Source of the DNA: Tectiglobus sp965223355
GTDB taxonomy: Bacteria; Pseudomonadota; Alphaproteobacteria; Rhizobiales; Hyphomicrobiaceae
Direction of reading: 5' to 3'
DNA: 64,000 nucleotides
NCBI GenBank assembly: GCA_965223355.1
Contig: CBDCWE010000003.1
Location: 4,712,001 to 4,776,000, forward strand
Shown: positions 1 to 8,216 of the stretch, piece by piece
Numbering within the stretch: the stretch's first letter is position 1
How the letters are laid out: each line of letters opens with the position of its first letter
Notes under the pieces: generated by a model
Told to the model about the DNA's origin: nothing
The model's input: the letters and a program-made list of their open reading frames with translations, nothing else
Database searches by the model: none
Made by a program: the position numbers and the translations under genes

Positions 1-129
1 TAATTCATCGCTCGACCAGCCCTGTGATTTGGCAAATGCGCGACGCATATAAATCGAAAAGTCGCGATCGCCGTAGGACTGGAGCCCGCGCAGGAAGCCC
101 CGTTTGCCGTCGCCGTTTTGATCGGACAC
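1..129 (-). CDS. IlvD/Edd-family dehydratase, N-terminal part (runs off the left edge)
   Basis: Only the first 43 codons are in the window. The start is a GTG at 127-129, with a GGGAGGG ribosome binding site at 134-140. The visible protein contains GLQSYGDRDFSIYMRRAF, which resembles the opening of IlvD/Edd dehydratases (dihydroxy-acid or sugar-acid dehydratases, Fe-S enzymes that remove water from 2,3-dihydroxy acids). The catalytic cysteines and most of the enzyme lie outside the window, so the substrate cannot be told. The last visible gene at the right edge is the C-terminal part of a protein of the same family on the same strand. The family call is fairly firm; the specific enzyme is unknown. 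Confidence 0.6.
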   Translation of the reverse strand, partial: MSDQNGDGKRGFLRGLQSYGDRDFSIYMRRAFAKSQGWSSDEL

Positions 130-226
130 CTGTCCCTCCCGAATTCCTTGACTTTGCGCCTATGCCTAACGAGTCCTAAACGCTCCGCGCGCAAAGTGCG
201 ATTAAGTTTTCATTATCTGACATGCT

Positions 227-251
227 TGGAGTTCCCCCGTTTCGGTGGACA
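227..251. repeat. Terminal inverted repeat of an IS3-family element (right end)
   Basis: The sequence TGGAGTTCCCCCGTTTCGG, continuing TGGACA, is the kind of end seen on IS3-family elements. It lies just beyond the stop of the transposase C-terminal fragment. I found no matching opposite end in the window, so the element is incomplete. Confidence 0.6.
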
Positions 252-252
252 G

Positions 253-723
253 TTAAGGGCTAGTAGTTTCTAGCGTGCCATGGGTGCTCCTTTCATAGTT
301 GATGGGGGAACGATATCCGAGAGCGGAGTGACGCCGTGCGGGATTGTACCAGCCCTCGATGAACTGGAAGATGGCCATGCGCTCCTCGGCCTTTGTCTTG
401 AACTTGCGCCGATTGAGCAGTTCGCATTCGAGCGTGGCAAAGAAGCTCTCGCACATCGCGTTATCGTAGGCGTCACCAACCGATCCCATTGATGGCCTGA
501 CGTCTGCCTCCTTACATCGAAGCCCGAAGGCAACAGAGGTATATTGCGAGCCCTGGTCGGAATGGTGGATCACGTTTGCCGACTTGCGTTGTGTGATCGC
601 CATGTTCATTGCGTCGATGACAAGCTGGGCTTTCAAGGTGGTGGCCATGGCCCAGCCGACAATGCGTCGCGAGAAGGCATCCAGGACCACTGCGAGATAC
701 AGGTTTTGGGCGCGATATTTCAC
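253..723 (-). pseudogene. IS3-family transposase OrfB, C-terminal fragment (rve integrase core)
   Basis: This 156-codon open frame covers most of the DDE integrase core of an IS3-type OrfB. LYLAVVLDAFSRRIVGWAM carries the first catalytic Asp. HHSDQGSQYTS carries the second Asp. DNAMCESFFATLECE carries the catalytic Glu, followed by the usual YNPARRHSALGY tail. The first codon is GTG, but the frame upstream does not continue into recognisable transposase, and the N-terminal HTH part lies 1.7 kb away at 2460-2678. The copy therefore cannot make a complete transposase. The right terminal repeat follows at 227-251. Confidence 0.85.
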
Positions 724-817
724 GGTTTGTGATTTTGTCGCTCCAGAAGGTGACCGCTGGTTCCAAGACTTGATTGTCTGTCGAAAATAGACATCAAAGT
801 TCGTACGCGATCGTCCT

Positions 818-840
818 GCACCTGTACATTGTACAGGTGC
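818..840. other. Perfect 10-bp inverted repeat, hairpin or operator
   Basis: GCACCTGTAC at 818-827 and its exact reverse complement at 831-840 flank the 3-base loop ATT. It lies about 55 bases past the stop of the DUF2793 gene in that gene's direction. It could act as a terminator, but no T-run follows on that strand. A protein-binding palindrome is equally possible. Confidence 0.45.
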
Positions 841-894
841 TTTGGACGTTGCGTCTCTTGCAAAGTTGGCGAGGCATAGGTCACGCGATGACTA

Positions 895-2355
895 TCACAA
901 CTCCGCTTCTGCCGCATAGTCGAATGCGATACCGAGCACGCCGGCATTGTTCTGCTGCAGCGAGAATCCTTTGTCGCTTAGTCCCAATACGCCTGTGAAA
1001 CTAAAGTCGTTCAGCCAGGCTTGGTTGTTGTAGGCGGCGACGCGGTTGGCGTTGGCGGCGCCGTCGCGGATCGTGATGGTCGGCTTGACGCGCATGAGTG
1101 TGGGCAAGCGCACCGCCGCGACGGAGCCTGAGGACGGGTGGGCAAAGGCATAAATCGAGCCGTAGCCGGCGCCCGGGGCGTATGTGGCCGGGTTCTGTCC
1201 GAAAGGGGCACTGGCTTGGAAGTAGCGCTGGCACAGCGCGTACTCCGCCGGAAAAAGGCGTGCACGCCAGGCGGTCGCCACCGAGCCGAGCTCCAGTTTA
1301 ACGCGGGCAAAAGTCACGCTGCCAGGCGCCGCGGCTGTCATCTTGAGGGGCAGGTCTCCAACGTCACCGGCGGCGGGAACAAGCATCACGGACTGCCGGC
1401 CGGTGCCTGCCCGTATGGTGCCGCTGGTTGAGCCCACGATGACGGTGACATCCGCGCTCGGATCTTCGAGCGAGATCGTGACGGCAATGTTCGCGAAGCT
1501 GGTGACGCCGGCCATGACCGGTTCGACAACCTGGACCAGCGTGCCGCTGTTGAGTGTCATGGTGTAACCAGATAACGAGACATCGGCGCCGACCGTACCC
1601 GCCTTCCAGCGGTCAAAGCCGTAGGTGTTGGCAGCCATAGCGCCGTTGGCAAAACCGCGCTGATTGATCTGGAAGTCGCCGTTGATGAGAAGATTTTCGT
1701 TGCTGACGCCGGTGGTGGCTGGAAGCTTAGCCGCACCTGTCGCCTGGTCAATCACGAGTGCATCGATGAACGTGTTGCCATCCCGAGAAACCTTGATGTG
1801 GAAATCGTCATCGCCGGTCAAGCCGAATTCCGCACGCCCTGAAAATCCCGTCTGGAACATTACGCTCGCCGTGTCGCCGGTGGCATTCTTGTTTACCTTG
1901 AGCCGGTGACTGTCACCTTCATGGTTGAACAGCGAGGCCGGTGCGTTCACGCTTAAGCGGTTTGTGGTGTCGGCAACCGCATTGACGCCAACCAGCGGTG
2001 TCGGGTTGACATCCGCGATGCCGTTCGAGACCCACGCCGTCCCGTTCCAGATCACGATCACGCTTTCTGGGACAACCCAGGCGCACCAGCCCGGCTTGGG
2101 CCCGTAAAAGGCCCAAGCCCCGTCCTGCCAGGCTGCGATCGCCTGATCATTGCCGGCCCATGTGCCAGTGGCATTGGCGGCAACGATGTAACGATCGCCA
2201 TCGTTGGGTGCCGGTGGCGGCGCCGTCAGTGTGCGATCGAGGACGGACATCTGGACGAGCACGTCCAGCGCACTGATTGATTCGTTGTGCGAAATGTGCT
2301 TCTGTGCCTGATCAGCCAGGATATAGGGCAATGATAGGTTCGGCGTGACGGTCAT
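895..2355 (-). CDS. DUF2793 phage-type (tail/structural) protein
   Basis: This 486-residue protein opens with PNLSLPYILADQAQKHISHN and continues through a region ending PPPAPNDGDRYIVAANATG, WQDGAWAFYGPKPG and VIWNGTAWV. That pattern is typical of the DUF2793 domain of alphaproteobacterial prophages and gene-transfer-agent-like clusters. The domain covers about residues 1-115. The rest is low in charge and rich in Gly, Ala, Thr and Val, compatible with a beta-rich tail-fibre or receptor-binding region (inference). No other phage structural gene is nearby. The gene sits between the two halves of a broken IS3 transposase gene, suggesting it arrived by transfer or rearrangement. Function beyond the family name is unknown. 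Confidence 0.75.
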   Translation of the reverse strand: MTVTPNLSLPYILADQAQKHISHNESISALDVLVQMSVLDRTLTAPPPAPNDGDRYIVAANATGTWAGNDQAIAAWQDGAWAFYGPKPGWCAWVVPESVIVIWNGTAWVSNGIADVNPTPLVGVNAVADTTNRLSVNAPASLFNHEGDSHRLKVNKNATGDTASVMFQTGFSGRAEFGLTGDDDFHIKVSRDGNTFIDALVIDQATGAAKLPATTGVSNENLLINGDFQINQRGFANGAMAANTYGFDRWKAGTVGADVSLSGYTMTLNSGTLVQVVEPVMAGVTSFANIAVTISLEDPSADVTVIVGSTSGTIRAGTGRQSVMLVPAAGDVGDLPLKMTAAAPGSVTFARVKLELGSVATAWRARLFPAEYALCQRYFQASAPFGQNPATYAPGAGYGSIYAFAHPSSGSVAAVRLPTLMRVKPTITIRDGAANANRVAAYNNQAWLNDFSFTGVLGLSDKGFSLQQNNAGVLGIAFDYAAEAEL

Positions 2356-2459
2356 TTCGGCCTCTCTGTACGTGCTGCTTTTCCGATGGCCTAGTATGTG
2401 CAGTGATCGAGCGACGGGGATTGTTCGATCTGAATTTCGGCCAGGAATTCTCTACATCG

Positions 2460-2678
2460 TTAATCGTCAAGCCAAATGAACTGCCGATGCAAGCCCGCAG
2501 CTCTCATCAGACGCTCAACCCGCTTGCGCCCCACTGACAGATCTTCATCGGCAAGTTCAGCATGAATGCGTGGTGCACCATAGGTCTCTTTCGAGGCGGC
2601 ATGGATCCTTTTAATCCGCTCCGGCAATGTGAGGCTGCCGTGCAGCCAGCCCGTGCTCACGCCGCGTGAAAGTTGCAA
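2460..2678 (-). pseudogene. IS3-family transposase OrfB, N-terminal HTH fragment
   Basis: The segment reading ERIKRIHAASKETYGAPRIH then ELADEDLSVGRKRVERLMRAAGL is the helix-turn-helix (HTH_21-type) region found just ahead of the integrase core in IS3 OrfB. After AAGL the similarity stops and the frame ends about 11 codons later. Codons upstream of about residue 20 are also unlike a transposase. About 50 residues that normally join this part to the fragment at 253-723 are missing. The two pieces are most simply read as one OrfB gene interrupted by the DUF2793 segment. Confidence 0.7.
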
Positions 2679-3032
2679 GGATGAGCACTGACGGGTTCTC
2701 AGAACGAATGGCCCTTACAAACGGCGCAGATCAGTCGCTTCTTGTTAACTATTCATTAAGATGAATTATCTCTAGTTAACTCGCTACTCCGTACTAACGG
2801 GGGTAGGTAGCTTCCAGTATTTAAACAGCTCTGGAGCCGGTCTTCAAATAACGACGGTTTGCGGCGAGCTGTTACAAAGGTGTTAGGACTTTCAGCTCAG
2901 ATAGAATCTGGAATCCTAACAGTCAGATAATATGACGTGAAATCAGCACCTTAAGAGACGCGCCGTCCACATATGACTTAATATGACTTAGGTGTTGATT
3001 AACTTTTCATTAGCATTCCGTGAGGGTGAACC
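2679..3032. other. AT-rich intergenic region with short repeats
   Basis: No gene is seen in this 354-base stretch, which is clearly more AT-rich than its surroundings. It contains an 8-bp inverted repeat (TGTTAGGA at 2881-2888, TCCTAACA at 2914-2921) and a tandem ATATGACTTA doublet near 2970-2990, just ahead of the gene starting at 3033. Its composition suggests imported DNA and a possible promoter for that gene. Confidence 0.4.
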
Positions 3033-3533
3033 ATGGCGCTCATGTCTGATATGGCCGGCCGACGCACGACATCGACGTTGAACGACGTCAAGAACGATAC
3101 CGGGCGCATCGCGTTCTGCGGACCTTACGTCATTTCGGCGGTGACCGGCTGGTCGATTTCGAAGGTCGAGGATGAAATCCGGCGCATCCGCGCGTTGCCC
3201 GATGCTGCCAAACCGGCCGTGCGCGGCACCTACACGGATGAAGTTGAGATGACGCTGGCGGCCTTTGGCTATCGGATGCTCGCCGTCGAGAGCTATATGC
3301 ACCTGGCGCGCAAGGAGCGGCCGACGCTGTGGTCATGGATGCAGAAGCCGCGCAACGCCTGGGCCCACTACATTCTCGCCATTCACAAGGGCAAGGACGG
3401 ACACTGGATCCTGATCAAGGGCGTCAAGATGTGTGACACCTTTACGGAAGGGCGCTGGGAGTTCGTGTGCGATGGGCCGCATCGCGGTGCCCGGATCATG
3501 GAGGTGTTCGAGGTCAAGCGCCGGCTCCTCTAA
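3033..3533 (+). CDS. Small papain-like/C39-like cysteine-peptidase-fold protein, phage-type
   Basis: The 166-residue protein has an early Cys in GRIAFCGPYVISAVTG (C29). His residues follow in AHYILAIHKGKDGHWILIKG near residues 110-126, then a CDT motif in VKMCDTF. A Cys followed 80 or more residues later by His before a hydrophobic strand matches the layout of compact papain-like (C39-type) folds. Short proteins of this design are common as uncharacterised genes of alphaproteobacterial prophages (family knowledge, from memory). No signal peptide or membrane segment is visible. The ATG at 3033 is preceded by GAGG at 7-8 bases. Peptidase activity is inferred, not shown. Confidence 0.5.
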   Translation: MALMSDMAGRRTTSTLNDVKNDTGRIAFCGPYVISAVTGWSISKVEDEIRRIRALPDAAKPAVRGTYTDEVEMTLAAFGYRMLAVESYMHLARKERPTLWSWMQKPRNAWAHYILAIHKGKDGHWILIKGVKMCDTFTEGRWEFVCDGPHRGARIMEVFEVKRRLL

Positions 3534-3625
3534 CCAAGACCCGCCGCCGGCCTCGCGGCGATTGCCGGTTTGGATCACGGCGGTCGCCATGCTATGAGCC
3601 TCGCCGGATGTGGGAGGTCGATTGT

Positions 3626-4696
3626 ATGTCTTCATCGAAACCTGTTGTGGCGCTCGCCATGGGTGATCCCGGCGGCATCAGTTCGGAGTTGACCGCGAAA
3701 CTGCTGAGCGATCGGGAAACGCGCGCGGCGGCCCGCTATGTCGTGATTGGTGATCGGCGCATGCTGGCGGCGGGTGAACGGATTGCCGGCGTCGGCCTTG
3801 ATATTCCGGTTTGGCGGCCGGGCGACAACCGGTTCGATCTGTCGGGCGGCGCGGTGTTCGTCGATCTCGGCCACCTTGATCCCGATCACGCAGCACTTGG
3901 TGAGGCAACCCGAAACGGCGGCCAGTATGCGCTGACGAATTTCCGATGTGCGCTGCGCCTCAGTGCCCGCGGGGCTGCGGACGCCACCGCCTTCACACCG
4001 TTCAACAAATACGCCATGCGTCAGGCGCTGCCCGCCTACGATGATGAGATCGCGATCATTTCGCAGGAAACCGGCCAGGCTACCGCGGGGCGGGAGTTCA
4101 ACATTCTCGATCGGCTGTGGAATGCGCGGATTACCTCGCACGTGCCGATCAGCGGCGTCGCCGAACTGATCACGAAGGAGGCCGTCGTCAATGGTATCAG
4201 GCTGACCGACCGGTGCATGCGCGAAGCCGGCTATGCTACGCCGCGGATTGCCGTTGCAGGCCTCAACCCGCACGCCGGTGATGGCGGCAACTTCGGCCGC
4301 GAGGAAATCGATATCATCGCACCCGCCGTGGCCGAGGCGCGGGCCGCCGGCATCACCGTCGAAGGCCCTTATCCCTCCGACACGGTCTTTCTGCGCGCGC
4401 AACGCGGCGACTTCGATGCGGTTCAGACCATGTATCATGATCAGGGCCAGATCGCGATGAAGCTGATGGGCTTCGACAAGGGCGTGACCCTGATTGGCGG
4501 CTACGCCTTTCCGGTGTGCACGCCGGCCCATGGCACCGCCTACGATATTGCCGGCCAGGGCGTTGCCAACCTCGGAGCCACGCGCAATGCCATGACGATT
4601 GCCGCCAGCATGGCGCAGCCCGCCGACATCAGTGAGGAAGAGCGTGCGGCCATTGTCGGCGATGTCATTGCTGCGGCGATGGCTGATACCGCCTGA
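3626..4696 (+). CDS. PdxA-family 4-phospho-hydroxyacid dehydrogenase (PdxA2-like)
   Basis: This 356-residue enzyme belongs to the NAD-dependent PdxA family, which oxidises and decarboxylates 4-phospho-hydroxyacids. Visible motifs are MGDPGGIS near the N terminus, TPFNKYAMR, the metal-binding TSHVP, NPHAGDGGNFGREE, MYHDQGQ with the metal-binding His, and HGTAYDIAG. The ATG at 3626 has a GGGAGG site at 3612-3617, better than starts further upstream. The amidohydrolase gene begins 31 bases downstream, so the two are probably co-transcribed. There is no other vitamin B6 gene here. A catabolic PdxA2 role, for example on four-carbon sugar-acid phosphates, or a TphB-like dihydrodiol role, seems likelier than pyridoxal synthesis (inference). 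Confidence 0.8.
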   Translation: MSSSKPVVALAMGDPGGISSELTAKLLSDRETRAAARYVVIGDRRMLAAGERIAGVGLDIPVWRPGDNRFDLSGGAVFVDLGHLDPDHAALGEATRNGGQYALTNFRCALRLSARGAADATAFTPFNKYAMRQALPAYDDEIAIISQETGQATAGREFNILDRLWNARITSHVPISGVAELITKEAVVNGIRLTDRCMREAGYATPRIAVAGLNPHAGDGGNFGREEIDIIAPAVAEARAAGITVEGPYPSDTVFLRAQRGDFDAVQTMYHDQGQIAMKLMGFDKGVTLIGGYAFPVCTPAHGTAYDIAGQGVANLGATRNAMTIAASMAQPADISEEERAAIVGDVIAAAMADTA

Positions 4697-4727
4697 GGCG
4701 TTTGGCGGTCGAACCGGAGCATCAGGC

Positions 4728-5657
4728 ATGAGCGGCGATGACGATCTCGCAATCATCGATGCCCACCACCACTTCTGGGACCCGGTGAAGAACTATCATC
4801 CGTGGCTCAGCGATGAGCCGATGATCCCGTTTCGCTACGGCGATTATTCCGCGATCCGCAAACCGTTTTTGCCGGCCGACTACAGCGCCATCACGGGGCC
4901 GCACAATGTTGTCGCCAACATCACCATGGAAGGCGAGTGGGACGCCGCCGATCCGGTTTCAGAATCGCGGTGGATGAGCGAGCTGGCCGAGGCGTTCGGA
5001 CAGCCGGTTGCGCATGTCGCCCGCGCCTTTCTGGATCGCGACGATATTGCCGATGTGCTGCACGGCCATACTGCCTGGCCGTTGGTGCGCGGTATTCGTC
5101 ATAAGCCGGCAACAGCCGGTTCTGGTGATACCATCGAGAAGGGCCGACCCGGAGGGCTGAGTGATCCGGCCTGGCAGAACGGTTTTCGGATGCTGGCTGG
5201 CTTTGGGCTGCACTTTGAACTGCAGGCGCCGTGGTGGCATGTTGATGAACTCATTGCACTGGTCGATCGCTATCCCGATGTCGCGGTTGTCATCAATCAT
5301 GGGTTCATGCCGCTCGACCGCAGCCGGGACGGGTTGGCAAAGTGGAAGAAAGCTGTGCGCCGCGCCGCGGAAATTCCGCACGCAACGATGAAGATCTCCG
5401 GCATCGGCATTGCCGGGCGGGCATGGAACATCGACGATCACCGCAGTGTGATCTACACGCTGCTGGAGGCATTCGATGTCGAGCGGGCGATGTTTGCATC
5501 CAACTTTCCCGTCGATGGGATCTGCGGCGCATTCGAGACGATCTATGCCGGCTACAAGGATGCGGTCAGCGATCTCACGCATGAACAAAAACTGAAACTG
5601 TTCCACGACAACGCCGTGCGGGTCTATCGATTAGACATCGCGCCACTTGCCGGTTGA
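4728..5657 (+). CDS. Amidohydrolase 2 family metal-dependent hydrolase
   Basis: The protein has 309 residues and the TIM-barrel amidohydrolase-2 fold (COG3618 type). IIDAHHHFWDP at residues about 8-18 carries the HxH metal ligands. VVINHGFMP and ASNFPVDG near the C-terminal end carry the later His and Asp. Members include L-fuconolactonase-like and 2-pyrone-4,6-dicarboxylate lactonase-like enzymes that open lactones. The start ATG at 4728 lies 31 bases after the pdxA-like stop, consistent with an operon. A lactone or dicarboxylate-ring substrate is a reasonable guess from the family, but the sequence does not fix it. Confidence 0.75.
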   Translation: MSGDDDLAIIDAHHHFWDPVKNYHPWLSDEPMIPFRYGDYSAIRKPFLPADYSAITGPHNVVANITMEGEWDAADPVSESRWMSELAEAFGQPVAHVARAFLDRDDIADVLHGHTAWPLVRGIRHKPATAGSGDTIEKGRPGGLSDPAWQNGFRMLAGFGLHFELQAPWWHVDELIALVDRYPDVAVVINHGFMPLDRSRDGLAKWKKAVRRAAEIPHATMKISGIGIAGRAWNIDDHRSVIYTLLEAFDVERAMFASNFPVDGICGAFETIYAGYKDAVSDLTHEQKLKLFHDNAVRVYRLDIAPLAG

Positions 5658-5826
5658 GCCAATTCCGGTTTGGTCGGGCATGGCCTCATTGGTCGACACG
5701 CCGTCGACACGCAAATCTCCACCGATGCGTGGTACGCCCGCGCGCGGTCGTGCTGCTATCGCCGGCAGCTGCGTTGGCTGGAACCAATCCCGTTCGCCGA
5801 ACAGCCGTCCGCGTGCGGCTTCAGGA

Positions 5827-6216
5827 TCAATCTTGTTCGTCGCGTGCGGTTATTTCGGACTGCATGGTGTCGAGCCGCGCGATCGCGTCCGCCAGCTGAT
5901 CGGTCAACGCCTGCGCCTGTCCGTGCAGCGCCGTCAGATTGGCATGAAGCTGGCGAAATTCGGCTTCCAGCGAATATTCGGCTGGTCCCGGGCCGCGACC
6001 GGTGAGCAACCATGATAACGAGACGTTCGTCATCGCCGCAAGCACGACCAGGCGGTTGGCGCGCGGTTCGGCGCGGCCGGTTTCCCAGCCGGACAGGGTC
6101 GCGGTGTTGATCGCCATGCGGCGGGCCAGTTGCGCCGTACTCAGTTCCTGGGATTCGCGCGCCTTGACGATGCGCTGTCCAAGCGTTTCGGGCTGGTCCG
6201 GCTGAGGGGCGGGCAT
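5827..6216 (-). CDS. XRE-family helix-turn-helix regulator
   Basis: This protein of 129 residues has a Cro/CI-type HTH at about residues 12-60: QRIVKARESQELSTAQLARR, then NTATLSGWETGRAEPR as recognition helix and following turn. After a short linker ending SWLLTGRGPGP, the last 45 residues form an amphipathic helix, probably a coiled coil for dimerisation. It lies downstream of, and on the same strand as, the cytochrome c gene with a 49-base gap. Targets are unknown. A 169-base gap to the left (5658-5826) holds nothing recognisable. Confidence 0.75.
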   Translation of the reverse strand: MPAPQPDQPETLGQRIVKARESQELSTAQLARRMAINTATLSGWETGRAEPRANRLVVLAAMTNVSLSWLLTGRGPGPAEYSLEAEFRQLHANLTALHGQAQALTDQLADAIARLDTMQSEITARDEQD

Positions 6217-6265
6217 GCTGGGGTAACCTCCGTCGGCAGTGTCGCGCTGGCGAGCTGCCAGCGGC

Positions 6266-6655
6266 TCATTTCAGTTTTAAGGTTTCGGCGTAAGCGAGAA
6301 TGGCGTCGACATCCTGAACGGTGATGGGGATCGGCTGTGCGTTGGGGGGCAGGTGTGCCAGCAGCCGCGGCAGACCCTTTATCTCGACAAAGGCTGGATG
6401 TGGCCGGCGAGCATAGAACGTCTTGAAGCGCGCCTTATAGTCCTTGAAGTTCCTGACCAGCAATTGAAAGGACGGCGTCGAGCCGATCCCGCCAAACCTG
6501 TTGTAGTTGCCGACAACATGACAGCGTGCGCAGTGGCGCTCGGCCATGGCCTTGCCGCGGGCGAGGTCAGTGGCGCTGGCCGGGCGCACGGGCGATGAGC
6601 TCAACAGCACGCAGATGACAATAAAATAACCGATGTGGTGAAAGGTGATACGCAA
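6266..6655 (-). CDS. Small periplasmic c-type cytochrome
   Basis: The mature region has a haem-attachment motif CARCH in AERHCARCHVVGN, with the frame starting shortly before a hydrophobic segment, YFIVICVLLSSSPVRPASA, typical of a secretion signal. The TTG at 6653-6655 with AGGAGG only 2-3 bases away is the best start I can find. The frame stays open further upstream, so the N terminus is uncertain. As drawn the product has 129 residues and would be a monohaem cytochrome acting in the periplasm. The partner oxidoreductase is not evident from the neighbours (a PhyH-type dioxygenase and an XRE regulator). Confidence 0.7.
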   Translation of the reverse strand: MRITFHHIGYFIVICVLLSSSPVRPASATDLARGKAMAERHCARCHVVGNYNRFGGIGSTPSFQLLVRNFKDYKARFKTFYARRPHPAFVEIKGLPRLLAHLPPNAQPIPITVQDVDAILAYAETLKLK

Positions 6656-6828
6656 CGCCTCCTGTCTATAGCCCTTCAGGCTTGGCTCCGACCATCCCGC
6701 TGCCCTGCTCGCCGGCGCCATGCGCTGATCTCGCATCCGCTCTGACCAAGGCGCGCCGACGAAAGAGATCATCGACGTGCCGCGGCAAACTGACGACTGA
6801 CCAAGTTGCCGCACGTCTCGACCGGCCT

Positions 6829-8010
6829 TCAGATGCTCAGATCAAGCAGGTTATAGTCGTGCATGTCAGCTTTGGCTGCCGCATCCCAGACCAAGGCCTT
6901 GCCGGCACGCGCATGTGGCTCGTAGACGAACGGGGTCTCGGCCGGGAAGTGCTGACGGCGCGCGTCGATCGCATAGCCGATGACGCGGGAGCGCCTTTCA
7001 AGGCGCGCTTCATCGAACACGGCGGGTGCTGCATGGATGCCGCCGCCGGCGACGTTCAGCACGGACTTTCTGCGGTGGAAACCATAATTCAGCGTGACCC
7101 GCCAGTTCGGGCTGTTGTTGGCAAACGAGCCGTGAACGGCCTGGCGGTTGGTGATGGCGACATCGCCCGGATTGGCGATGATCGGCACGGCGTCGGGCAA
7201 ACGCTCGCTGCCTGCCGCCGCCACCATGGCCTTGATATCCGCTTTGCCGTGCTTGTGGCTTGCCGGCACGACCCAGACACCGTTTGCAGCGGTACAGCCA
7301 TAGAGCTGCAGCATGGTGTTATAGCCGTGGATGCCTTCGTCCCAGTCCGGATTGTCCCAATGGGTGACGCCATCCTGATGCCAGGCAACCGAGGCGCCGA
7401 GACCCGGCTCCTTGATAAAGATCGCCTCGTTGAACGGCACGAAATCGGCGCCATTGATCGCGGCCGCGATGGCGAGGATTGTCGGATGGGCATAGCTGCG
7501 CATTACCGCTTCGGAGAACTGCAGCGAACCAAGGATGAGATAGACGATTTCCTTCGGGGCATCAGCAGCCGGGGTCGGCTCTGCCATCTTGACCGGGTGA
7601 CGCCCGTTGGCAAGGTCGGTGCCACCGAACGGATCGGCCAGCGGTTTGGACCAGAACAGCGTCGGTGCTGTGCAATCGGCAGCCAGGGCGGGGCGGCCCT
7701 TGGCGTCGACGGTAGCACCCTGCGCGCAGGGAAGGCGATCCATGATGCTCTTGAGGTCGGCCTCGATTTCATCAAGCTCCGGTTGCCCGACGACGCCTTC
7801 AAACACGTAAAACCCGCAGCGCCAGTAGGCATCGAGGATATCCTCGGCAAGGCGGCCGTCGTCATCGAATATCGCCGGGCCGCGATTGCCGAGCCGCATT
7901 GCGCGCGCTTCGCCATCGCGCAAATAACGATCCATATCGGCCTGGTCGGGGCGACTGCCGAGATCGCGGGTGGTCCGACCGGTTGTTGAGTGGTGGTCAA
8001 CAGATGCCAT
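6829..8010 (-). CDS. Phytanoyl-CoA dioxygenase (PhyH) family Fe(II)/2-oxoglutarate oxygenase
   Basis: The protein has 393 residues. VAWHQDGVTHWDNPDW near residues 208-223 carries the HxD iron-binding pair. QAVHGSFANNSPNWRVTLNY near residues 287-307 carries the distal His and the Arg that binds 2-oxoglutarate. Family members hydroxylate small molecules using 2-oxoglutarate and oxygen; the substrate cannot be read from sequence. The ATG at 8010 is preceded by a copy of repeat A (8033-8127), which lies where its promoter or leader would be. A cyclase-family gene is divergent on the other side of that repeat. Confidence 0.85.
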   Translation of the reverse strand: MASVDHHSTTGRTTRDLGSRPDQADMDRYLRDGEARAMRLGNRGPAIFDDDGRLAEDILDAYWRCGFYVFEGVVGQPELDEIEADLKSIMDRLPCAQGATVDAKGRPALAADCTAPTLFWSKPLADPFGGTDLANGRHPVKMAEPTPAADAPKEIVYLILGSLQFSEAVMRSYAHPTILAIAAAINGADFVPFNEAIFIKEPGLGASVAWHQDGVTHWDNPDWDEGIHGYNTMLQLYGCTAANGVWVVPASHKHGKADIKAMVAAAGSERLPDAVPIIANPGDVAITNRQAVHGSFANNSPNWRVTLNYGFHRRKSVLNVAGGGIHAAPAVFDEARLERRSRVIGYAIDARRQHFPAETPFVYEPHARAGKALVWDAAAKADMHDYNLLDLSI

Positions 8011-8032
8011 GCTCGCCTCCGCTTCGGTTTCG

Positions 8033-8127
8033 ACTTAAAGCACAAAGATGATCGCCACCTTAGAATTGAGCAACTTTCCGCCTTCAGACGGATTCTTCCG
8101 ATTCCGACTGAAGGCGGGTTGCCCTAG
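8033..8127. repeat. Repeat family A, copy 1 (diverged)
   Basis: This copy matches the other A copies at GAGCAACTTTC, ATTCTTCCGATTCCGA and GGGTTGC and ends in CTAG. It also keeps half of the second hairpin (CTTAAAGCACAAAGATGATC). Both arms of the main stem carry matching changes: GCCTTCAG on one arm and CTGAAGGC on the other, where most copies have GCCTTTATT and AATAAAGGC. Pairing is therefore kept despite divergence. Confidence 0.7.
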
Positions 8128-8216
8128 CTTTGGACAGTCGGCAATGCTATCGGGTTCACGATCAACAATCCAGATGTCGGCGGCGAAACCATTTGCGGGC
8201 GGGTCGGGAGGCCGGA

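Noticed and set aside
3632..4756. Minus-strand frame of about 374 codons opposite the PdxA-like gene
   Set aside because: The PdxA motifs are all on the plus strand; this frame is a compositional shadow.
6682..7989. Long plus-strand open frame opposite the PhyH gene
   Set aside because: The minus-strand frame has clear HxD and 2-oxoglutarate motifs. The plus-strand translation has none and starts in unrelated sequence.
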